Assembly (NCBI GenBank): GCA_964392765.1
Contig: CAYMRF010000038.1
Coordinates: 1 to 13,845, forward strand
Direction: 5' to 3'
Source of the DNA: BTUB01 sp964392765
GTDB lineage: Bacteria > Babelota > Babeliae > Babelales > Vermiphilaceae
DNA length: 13,845 nucleotides
Both the position numbers and the translations under genes were made by a program. Positions 7,657-13,192 of the stretch are shown piece after piece (position 1 is the stretch's first letter; the number at the start of each line of letters is the position of its first letter). The notes beneath the pieces are model-generated. The model saw nothing but the letters and a program-made list of their open reading frames with translations, ran no database searches and was not told the origin of the DNA.

Positions 7657-8481
7657 ATGTCTGCTATCCAAAGAGCATATGGCCGCAAGTTTGATCAATT
7701 GCGTGATGTTAAAATTTCGTATAATGTTTTTGGCTATGCGCCCGGATCGGTGCTTTTTGAATTAGGTAATACCAAAGTTCTTTGTTCTGTGAGTATGCAA
7801 GTAGGTGTTCCGCCTTTTTTAAAAGGCAGCAAAACCGGTTGGCTTACTGCTGAATATGCAATGCTTCCTACTTCATGCAAAGTGAGATCAAGTAGAGAAA
7901 GCACCCAGGCGAAAAGAAATGATCGTTCTGTGGAAATCTCACGTTTAATTGGCAGATCATTGCGCGCGGTAGCAGATCTTTCTAAGATCGGCGAGCGCAC
8001 CATTCATGTGGATTGCGATGTATTACAAGCTGATGGCAGTACTCGAACTGCATCTATCACCGGTGCGTATCTGGCCCTTGAAAAAGCGATCTCTCGATGG
8101 ATTGAAACCGGCGAGCTCTTGGAATCAATACTTACTGATTCAGTTGCTGCTGTTTCTGCAGGTATAAGCAATGGAAATGCCTTGCTTGATCTTGATTATG
8201 CAGAAGATAGCATTATTGATGCTGATTATAATTTTGTATTAACCCAATCAGGCAAAGTAATTGAGATTCAAGGTGCAGCGGAAAAACAGGCATCCACATG
8301 GCAAGAATTTGAGCAATTAAAAAATCTTGCAATCAAAGGAACTAATGATCTTTTTGTATTATTAGCTCAACCACTTGAAAAGAAGCCTCTAGCAAAAACT
8401 GCTAATACCAGCGATACTAAAAAAGCGAGAGGGCAAGAGCCGCTCTTTTCTTTAAAAAATCGTTTTGTTAATGCCGTTTAA
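7657..8481 (+). CDS. rph: Ribonuclease PH
   Basis: RNase PH is a phosphorolytic exoribonuclease that trims tRNA 3' ends. The family core is nearly complete: GSVLFELGNTKVLCSVSM, GVPPFLKGSKTGWLTAEYAMLP, ISRLIGRSLRAV, the phosphate-binding DCDVLQADGSTRTASITGA (T129, R130), and EDSIIDADYN. In that last block D184 and D190 match E. coli D178 and D184, and R90 matches E. coli R86. The segment after AEYAMLP is unusual (TSCKVRSSREST instead of an R-[AS]-T-x-x-R pattern). The core ends near residue 240. About 34 extra Lys-rich residues follow, making 274 aa against about 240 for the family. GGAAG at 7647-7651 supports the start. An encoded CCA on the nearby tRNA does not remove the need for 3' trimming. 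Confidence 0.95.
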   Translation: MSAIQRAYGRKFDQLRDVKISYNVFGYAPGSVLFELGNTKVLCSVSMQVGVPPFLKGSKTGWLTAEYAMLPTSCKVRSSRESTQAKRNDRSVEISRLIGRSLRAVADLSKIGERTIHVDCDVLQADGSTRTASITGAYLALEKAISRWIETGELLESILTDSVAAVSAGISNGNALLDLDYAEDSIIDADYNFVLTQSGKVIEIQGAAEKQASTWQEFEQLKNLAIKGTNDLFVLLAQPLEKKPLAKTANTSDTKKARGQEPLFSLKNRFVNAV

Positions 8482-8489
8482 AATATAGA

Positions 8490-8582
8490 CCGTTCGCCCC
8501 GAAGGAGTGCGTAGCACGATTCGAGGGGAGCGAACGTTCGTATCCCTCTACTCGGCCTAACGGCCTCCATCGGGACGAACGG
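8490..8582 (+). repeat. Tandem REP-like palindromic element
   Basis: Two imperfect hairpins share the junction AACGTT. The first pairs CGTTCGC (8491-8497) with GCGAACG (8530-8536), adding CCC/GGG and a small TGC-GTA-GCA tip. The second pairs CGTTCGT (8535-8541) with ACGAACG (8575-8581), adding CCC/GGG and GGCC-TAAC-GGCC at the tip. The outer ends CCGTTCG and CGAACGG are also complementary. It is GC-rich in an AT-rich setting and fills nearly the whole rph-holA gap, which is the look of a dispersed bacterial repeat. Copies elsewhere in the genome cannot be seen from this window. No T-run follows. Confidence 0.8.
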
Positions 8583-8589
8583 GGATTGT

Positions 8590-9549
8590 ATGCAACTCAA
8601 AGAATTTTTAGATCAAATTATTTCTGATAACAATCTATTTCGCGTAGGCAATGTAACATGCTTTGCAGTAAAAGATGCAACTGCTATTCCCGTAATTTTC
8701 TTAGCGCAAATAGTTTCTAATGCTCGTGCTCAAGGCGCTTCAATCGAATCTATTGATCTTGCAGATGTTTCGTTATCCCAAGTTCTGGGGCAACTGCAAA
8801 CCAGCTTCTTGGGAATGGGATTAACGTACTATGTGCGTAATGCGCATGAACTTGATAAGAAAGATCGCCAAGCATTTTTTGAATATCTATCAACGTATCA
8901 AGGTCCTCATCAAATACTCTTGGCCGCGCTCAATGAAGATGGAATTAGATTACATAAACAATGCTTGATAGAAATTCCAGAAGCAATCAATGCAGTAACA
9001 TTAAGTGCATTGCTCGCCTTCTATAAAAAAAAGAATACGCCTCAGATTCAAAAATTTATCCAAACACTATGCACTTCATATACTAAAATCACGCTGGATC
9101 AATCCTGTATGATTATTTCTTATATGCAAGTGATTGGTAAATATGATGATTGTGCACAATTGCTTGAGCGTATTTTGCAATCTGAACAATCGCTGTTTAC
9201 CTTAAGTCAATATTTCTTTGCAAAGGATGCTTCTCATTTTTTCAATCGATGGGCGCTCATTGAAGCTGAATACCCTATGACTTTTTGGTGCACGTATTGG
9301 AGTGAACAATTATGGCGTGCGTATTATGCTCGCTATTATCTTGATCATCAGCAACCGCAGCAAGCTAAAAGTATCGGCTACCGATTGCCATTCTCATACT
9401 TGCAAAAAGATTGGAAGAAGAGTTCATTAAGTGAGCTTAAAAATGCTCATCAATCGATCTATGAGCTCGATTTAGCGTATAAAAATAATATTGAAACGCA
9501 AGCAGGCATAGAGCTTTTCTATACTAAATTTTTTCAGAATCAGTTTTAA
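8590..9549 (+). CDS. holA: Probable DNA polymerase III delta subunit (HolA-like), diverged
   Basis: HolA is the clamp-loader delta subunit that opens the beta sliding clamp. The 319-aa product is close to the usual HolA length of about 340. The strongest resemblance is at the C-terminus: LSELKNAHQSIYELDLAYKNNIETQAGIELFYTKFF matches the delta collar-domain pattern of a helix, then an (E)xDxxxK motif, then a final helix. The N-terminal half has an alternating strand/helix pattern with LTYYVRNAHELDKK followed by GPHQILLAAL, as expected of an AAA+ module without a nucleotide site. I see no Walker A motif, consistent with delta. The N-terminal motifs are weak, so the call rests on overall layout. 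The start at 8590 is preceded by GGGG (8581-8584), partly contributed by the upstream palindromic repeat. It could otherwise be an uncharacterised helical protein. Confidence 0.55.
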   Translation: MQLKEFLDQIISDNNLFRVGNVTCFAVKDATAIPVIFLAQIVSNARAQGASIESIDLADVSLSQVLGQLQTSFLGMGLTYYVRNAHELDKKDRQAFFEYLSTYQGPHQILLAALNEDGIRLHKQCLIEIPEAINAVTLSALLAFYKKKNTPQIQKFIQTLCTSYTKITLDQSCMIISYMQVIGKYDDCAQLLERILQSEQSLFTLSQYFFAKDASHFFNRWALIEAEYPMTFWCTYWSEQLWRAYYARYYLDHQQPQQAKSIGYRLPFSYLQKDWKKSSLSELKNAHQSIYELDLAYKNNIETQAGIELFYTKFFQNQF

Positions 9550-9619
9550 TTTTTCCTGTATAAAGGTTTTAGTTTAGTTGAGATTAAAGCTTCCGATGTT
9601 AAGAGAGCGTGATATAAAT

Positions 9620-9648
9620 AAAAAAGGCCTATCAAAATGATAGGCCTT
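9620..9648 (-). terminator. Intrinsic terminator of the outer-membrane protein gene
   Basis: An 11-bp perfect stem (9624-9634 with 9638-9648) has a 3-base loop. Read on the - strand it is followed by six T and then ATTT. It lies 22 bases after the barrel gene stop. On the + strand the flanking bases are not T-rich, so it serves mainly the - strand gene, although it could also block read-through from holA. Confidence 0.85.
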
Positions 9649-9670
9649 AAATTTGTGAGAATAACTTTTT

Positions 9671-10504
9671 TTAGAAGTTATATTTCACGCCAACGGTGAT
9701 TGGGAAAGCAAGTTCAGTTCCAATGCCGCCAGCTATTAAATTGGTTGCAAGATTTAAGTTATTGATAGCGGTTTGGGTGAAGCGTGCGCTGCCAATGCTT
9801 CGTGCTGCGCAGCTAGCTACCACTTCAGCGGTCAACACAAATGACCAGTTACCGCAATAGCAATAATCAAGACCAACATGTCCGCCACCCGCAAACACGG
9901 TGTTGCGACCAAACAGGTCAATAGAATTACAGCAATCATTAGCAGCAGCTGCAACAACTGCAGTAACGCCAGAAGTTTTGTGATGAATTAAGCCAATTTT
10001 ACCACCAAAGAATACTGATACTGCATTGCACCACCAGTTACGATCGGTGTAATAACGGGTACCAACATACCACTCAACTAATTTGTATTTGCTTAAACCA
10101 AATAAACCAAAATTGGTATTTGCAAAAACGGCTGAAGATTTTCCACGCGCTTGCGCATAATTTACTTCAGTAAACACATTGGTGTTAGAAGAAAGGGCAT
10201 AGCTCAATTGGCCACCAATTTGCCATGGTGTATGAAAAAGTCTAGAAAATTTAGGAACTGAGCCAACAGTAGTAAGAACGGTAGCTGGAGCAACTGCTGT
10301 GCAATTGACGAGTGTGAGATCCCCTCTATTGGTCCAGATAATTGGGCGAACGCCACCTTGCAATTGTAAGCCCCATGCGCCACAATAGAGCGGTTCACAT
10401 GAACACTCATAATTGTTATCGCGATTGAAAAGAGAGAAAGCTTGTGCTGGCGTCGCTAATGACGCAAGTAATGCAGCACTCAAAAAAGAAAATATTAGTC
10501 TCAT
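9671..10504 (-). CDS. Cysteine-rich outer-membrane beta-barrel protein
   Basis: The 277-aa product has a clear Sec signal peptide, with MR, then a hydrophobic core, then TPAQA before F23. The mature chain is built of alternating polar/aromatic strands such as WGLQLQGGVRP, QIGGQLSYAL, VFTEVNYAQ, WYVGTRYYTD, VFFGGKIGLIH and GTELAFPITVGVKYNF. It ends in Phe preceded by an aromatic residue, the usual beta-barrel assembly signal. Many Gly and aromatic residues and several long small-residue loops suggest about 8-12 strands. There are ten cysteines after the signal (34, 36, 41, 68, 159, 191, 192, 215, 217, 232), including CSC, CC and CYC clusters. That is unusual for a small porin-like protein and recalls disulfide-linked outer-membrane proteins of chlamydiae. 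A GGAAG at 10509-10513 precedes the start. The specific function is unknown. Confidence 0.85.
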   Translation of the reverse strand: MRLIFSFLSAALLASLATPAQAFSLFNRDNNYECSCEPLYCGAWGLQLQGGVRPIIWTNRGDLTLVNCTAVAPATVLTTVGSVPKFSRLFHTPWQIGGQLSYALSSNTNVFTEVNYAQARGKSSAVFANTNFGLFGLSKYKLVEWYVGTRYYTDRNWWCNAVSVFFGGKIGLIHHKTSGVTAVVAAAANDCCNSIDLFGRNTVFAGGGHVGLDYCYCGNWSFVLTAEVVASCAARSIGSARFTQTAINNLNLATNLIAGGIGTELAFPITVGVKYNF

Positions 10505-10551
10505 AGGACTTCCTTTTTTAAAAAGTTACACATAGTTGCAAGCTACAACGT

Positions 10552-10568
10552 TTGATTTACAAAATCAA
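10552..10568. promoter_or_regulatory. Perfect palindrome in the divergent intergenic region
   Basis: TTGATTT-ACA-AAATCAA is a perfect 7-base inverted repeat with a 3-base centre. It sits between the divergently transcribed barrel gene and the RibH-like gene, about 48 bases upstream of the former start and 94 bases upstream of the latter. It could be an operator for one or both promoters, but an AT-rich palindrome of this size can also occur by chance. Confidence 0.35.
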
Positions 10569-10661
10569 GAGATCGAGTTTTTGGAAATAAAATTGTTGTA
10601 TTTTTTTATTTACTGTGCCTATTATTCGCGTATGCAAATACTATAAAAAAGGAATCAATAT

Positions 10662-11153
10662 ATGCGTAATTTTGTATTCATAGTATGTATCATGGGTATT
10701 TTTAATGGCACTCTCTTTGCAAATAAAATTGCTATCGTAGTAAGCGAATATCATGCTGCGATAACTGAAAAGTTATTAGAGGGGGCTACTCAATGTTTAA
10801 ATAAAAATGGTTACAATACGGAAGATATTAGCATTGCATACGTGCCGGGGGCATACGAAATTCCACTTGTCGTGAAACTGTTAGCTAAAACGCGTAAATT
10901 CGATGCCATTATTACCCTGGGCACAATCCCACCAGCAAGATTACTGGTGGATCATGTTTCAAGTGGTATATCACATATTAATTTAGAATTAGAAATACCA
11001 ATAACTTGGGGAATTTTACTATTGGATTCTCAAGAGCAAGCGCTGAAGGAAGTGGAGCCGATAGAAAATAATAGAGGATGGCAAGCCGCGCAAGCCGCAA
11101 TTTCTATGGTGCGATTAGTGAAACATGTTAAGCAATGTGCGCAAGCGGATTAA
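10662..11153 (+). CDS. Secreted lumazine-synthase-fold protein lacking the active site (RibH-like)
   Basis: The product (163 aa) aligns along its length with 6,7-dimethyl-8-ribityllumazine synthase. Matching blocks are KIAIVVSEYHAAI, LLEGATQCLNKNGY, the hallmark VPGAYEIPLVVKLLA (61-75), FDAIITLGT, GISHINLELEIPITWGILL, EQAL and NNRGWQAAQAAISM. Two features argue against ordinary RibH activity. First, residues 1-20 (MRNFVFIVCIMGIFNGTLFA) look like a Sec signal peptide where RibH normally begins near KIAIV. Second, the catalytic segment, usually VIRG[AG]TxH after the LG, reads IPPARLLVDH. The phosphate-binding Gly-Thr and general-acid His are therefore gone, and the Arg of the EQAxxRAG segment is Glu (E130). 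The aromatic positions around the substrate are kept as Y30 and W116. GGAA at 10651-10654 fixes the start that includes the signal peptide. No riboflavin pathway gene lies nearby. The role is unknown, and a secreted or periplasmic oligomer is an inference. Confidence 0.8.
   Translation: MRNFVFIVCIMGIFNGTLFANKIAIVVSEYHAAITEKLLEGATQCLNKNGYNTEDISIAYVPGAYEIPLVVKLLAKTRKFDAIITLGTIPPARLLVDHVSSGISHINLELEIPITWGILLLDSQEQALKEVEPIENNRGWQAAQAAISMVRLVKHVKQCAQAD
10929..10950. repeat. Inverted repeat inside the RibH-like gene
   Basis: CCACCAG (10929-10935) and CTGGTGG (10944-10950) form a perfect 7-bp stem with an 8-base loop. They encode exactly the segment that replaces the lumazine synthase active-site motif. 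No T-run follows on either strand, so it is not a terminator. Confidence 0.6.
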
Positions 11154-11794
11154 ATTGATTTCTTATCACCAAAGCGTTCCGGTTGAATAATCCCGCCAGA
11201 CATTATTAACGCCATTGCCTCTTGGCGTGAAATATTGATAACTATAATTTCCTCTTTGGGTACCATGAAATAAAATCCACTCGTGGGATTAGGAGTAGTG
11301 GGGACAAAAATATTATAAAATACAGCATTGCTATTAGGGCTCAGCTGAGAAGCAATTTCGCTGGTCATAAATCCTATGGTATACATTCCTTTGCGCGGAA
11401 ACTCTATGAGCACCACATGTTTAATGCCTCCAGAATCTTGGGGATTAAATGCATCCACTAATTGCTTAATTCCTGCATAGATAGGGCGAACTAAGGGGAT
11501 TTTGCTAATAAAATTCTCAAACATGATCCAGAATGAGTGCAAAATAAAGAAATTAAGAATGATGCCAATAAATAGGATTACAAAAAAAGTGAGTAGAAAT
11601 TCAGAAAAGGGGATTGCTTTGAGAAATTCAGGCTCCAGTTCATAAATGGGACGAAGCCAGTTTTTAAGCATTCGAAATGAAATATTTAAAAGCGCGATGG
11701 TGAGTGTTATGGGTAATAATGCTAATAAGCCCTTAATAAAATAACCAAAAATGGTATAAAAAACTTTTTTAAATCTTGATGTAACCGTAGACAT
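11150..11794 (-). CDS. DUF502 family membrane protein
   Basis: The 214-aa product has the DUF502 pattern. There are two N-terminal membrane segments, roughly residues 15-38 (FGYFIKGLLALLPITLTIAL) and 65-90 (FLLTFFVILFIGIILNFFIL). The conserved IPLVRPIYAGIKQ (99-111) follows, then a soluble domain with VVLIEFPRKGMYTIGFMT (127-144) and the family hallmark VPTTPNPTSG (164-173). A C-terminal ISRQEAMALIMSGG matches the usual helix and S-x-G ending. The biochemical function of DUF502 is not established. It is last in a - strand operon, 8 bases after the YbbR-like gene, and its AAGGAT ribosome site overlaps the preceding stop. Its stop overlaps the stop of the convergent RibH-like gene in a shared TTAA, and no terminator separates them. 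Confidence 0.9.
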   Translation of the reverse strand: MSTVTSRFKKVFYTIFGYFIKGLLALLPITLTIALLNISFRMLKNWLRPIYELEPEFLKAIPFSEFLLTFFVILFIGIILNFFILHSFWIMFENFISKIPLVRPIYAGIKQLVDAFNPQDSGGIKHVVLIEFPRKGMYTIGFMTSEIASQLSPNSNAVFYNIFVPTTPNPTSGFYFMVPKEEIIVINISRQEAMALIMSGGIIQPERFGDKKSI

Positions 11795-11802
11795 TTTAAT
11801 CC

Positions 11803-12204
11803 TTATATCAATTCATTCTCACTGCTCTTTTTACGAGCTACGCAAAGATTCACCGTAAGAGGTTTACAGTGTAACAAACTTACTGTTTTTGGTAAAAACA
11901 GTAGTTCTTCATGAGGGCAGATTTTATGGTGACCAAGCGATAATGATTCTGCATTAATATGGAGTGCTAAATCGGTGCACTGTTTTAAATCTGATCTTTT
12001 GCCTCTCAGTTGTACGGTTATTGTTTCTTGCTGGGTGGTTATTTCTTTATCATCAGAAACATTGTAAAAGCAAACTGGAACTGTAACAGTACTGGTTTGA
12101 GTATAGGCGTTACCAAGAAAAGACCATAAACAATATCCGATAATTAATGAAAATATTTTAATGGTTAAGTTGTTCAGTATTGTGTTTTTGAGTAATGTGA
12201 TCAT
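11803..12204 (-). CDS. Short YbbR (CdaR)-like membrane-anchored protein
   Basis: YbbR/CdaR proteins are membrane-anchored extracytoplasmic regulators that pair with the diadenylate cyclase CdaA. The 133-aa product starts with an N-terminal anchor of the family type: LLKNTILNNLTIKIFSLIIGYCLWSFLG at about 4-31, with the characteristic K-[IF]-x-S and LW. One YbbR-type beta domain follows: TVTVPVCFYNVS, TITVQLRGKRSDL, LALHINAESLSLG, LPKTVSLL, and KPLTVNLCV. Firmicute CdaR proteins carry three to four such domains; short single-domain versions also occur in other phyla. It overlaps the upstream CdaA-like gene by 47 bases and has a strong ribosome site inside it, so the two are co-translated. That adjacency is the classic cdaA-cdaR order and supports both calls. 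Confidence 0.8.
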   Translation of the reverse strand: MITLLKNTILNNLTIKIFSLIIGYCLWSFLGNAYTQTSTVTVPVCFYNVSDDKEITTQQETITVQLRGKRSDLKQCTDLALHINAESLSLGHHKICPHEELLFLPKTVSLLHCKPLTVNLCVARKKSSENELI

Positions 12205-12982
12205 TGCTTATATCTCCTTTAGTGAGATTGGAAATAGTTAAATATTTTTTTAATAATGAGAGTGTTTGATGCGCTGCTAAATTTTCATAAAGTGTTCCTT
12301 TGATCACTACATCAAATGCTCTTTTACTTGGATCGGCCTTAAAAATAATCGTATCTGTTTTGAGAGTCATTAATAATGCATCTTGCTTCCAGGTAGGCAA
12401 CTCGATAGTCGCTTGAGATTGCCATGTTTCATGGGGGCAAACTTGCCATTCGCTATTAATTCCAATTAATTTTCCCTGGGATGAACACCAAAAAATCTTT
12501 CTTGAATCAAATCCAGTACTATCAACTAACAGGCTAACTAAATTTTGCGCTAATGGGCTATTGAATACTAATGGACTATATAAGAATGGCTTGAGGCTGG
12601 TTCGATGTTCAATCGCACAGATTAATTGTTTGTTGTTATTAATTGCATGGAGACTTGCGCGAATTAGCTGTTCGATCCAATCAGATGATTCGGATGTGCA
12701 AATGGGCATATTGGTAAGAGTAATAAAATTCCGTTGCAATAGTTCTTGATGAAAAATAATAAAGAGCAGCAATGTTATGGGAGTTGAGTAGGTGAGAAAT
12801 GCAACAACGGTGGCTAAATTTAAAAGAACTCCAAAACAGAAAACAAGGCAATAGCTAAAAAAATATATAAGTAAATTGTGCTTTTTGTCTTTTTTAAGCC
12901 AAAGGCAAAAACAGTAAATAACGCTGCTAAAGAAAAGAATTTCTATAACATCTTTTAATGCAGAAAATAGTCTTTCTATCAT
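12158..12982 (-). CDS. CdaA-like membrane protein with degenerate diadenylate cyclase domain
   Basis: CdaA makes c-di-AMP from two ATP with a DisA_N domain behind three membrane helices. This 274-aa protein keeps the layout. Three hydrophobic segments (about 11-29, 37-57, 60-78) end in LLLFIIFHQELLQR, which matches the CdaA signature VIFQPELRR. A linker leads to a DAC-like domain from about 102 (IEQLIRASLHAINNN, LICAIEHRTSLKPFL) that follows the family strand order. The catalytic motifs are missing. DGA appears as D159-S160-R161, and THE T-RHR position reads T-WKQ (W198-K199-Q200). It is therefore unlikely to make c-di-AMP. A polar, unrelated tail begins near residue 235 and partly overlaps the YbbR-like gene. 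AAGGAG 5 bases before the ATG supports the start. It is the first gene of a - strand operon with YbbR-like and DUF502 genes. Confidence 0.75.
   Translation of the reverse strand: MIERLFSALKDVIEILFFSSVIYCFCLWLKKDKKHNLLIYFFSYCLVFCFGVLLNLATVVAFLTYSTPITLLLFIIFHQELLQRNFITLTNMPICTSESSDWIEQLIRASLHAINNNKQLICAIEHRTSLKPFLYSPLVFNSPLAQNLVSLLVDSTGFDSRKIFWCSSQGKLIGINSEWQVCPHETWQSQATIELPTWKQDALLMTLKTDTIIFKADPSKRAFDVVIKGTLYENLAAHQTLSLLKKYLTISNLTKGDISNDHITQKHNTEQLNH
12214..12220 (-). promoter_or_regulatory. Ribosome binding site of the YbbR-like gene, inside the CdaA-like gene
   Basis: On the - strand AAAGGAG lies 9 bases before the ATG at 12204-12202. It supports the long overlap of the two genes rather than a later, non-overlapping start. 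Confidence 0.7.
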
Positions 12983-13192
12983 AAGATCTCCTTCTTAAAT
13001 TTCATTTGAAAAACTAATATTATTTTTGACACCTTGTAAAGTATGCGATACTTCTTGACTCTCTTTTGCGATACATAGTATGAAATTAAATAACGATTTA
13101 TTTAAAAAATTTTATTTTTAAAATTATACGCGTTTATTGTCGTTTCATAACGGGCATTAGATGAAGCAAAAATAATAAAAAAAGGGATATGA
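12983..13192. promoter_or_regulatory. Divergent control region with palindrome and direct repeat
   Basis: This AT-rich gap of 210 bases separates the CdaA-like operon (- strand) from the secreted-protein gene (+ strand). On the + strand a perfect -35 hexamer TTGACA is at 13026-13031, but the hexamer 17 bases on (TACTTC) is a poor -10. A second TTGACT is at 13055-13060. AAGTAT-GCG-ATACTT (13039-13053) is a perfect 6-base inverted repeat lying in the spacer. TGCGATAC occurs twice, at 13044-13051 and 13067-13074, 23 bases apart and so about two helix turns. This layout resembles a repressor or activator site, but that is inference. Confidence 0.4.

Noticed and set aside
7343..7765. Two + strand frames overlapping the end of pnp and the start of rph
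   Set aside because: They are in another frame from the clear PNPase S1 domain and RNase PH N-terminus, and one crosses the terminator. They are shadows.
12561..12749. + strand frame of 62 codons opposite the CdaA-like gene
   Set aside because: It has no ribosome site or recognisable features, and it lies inside a - strand gene with clear family features.
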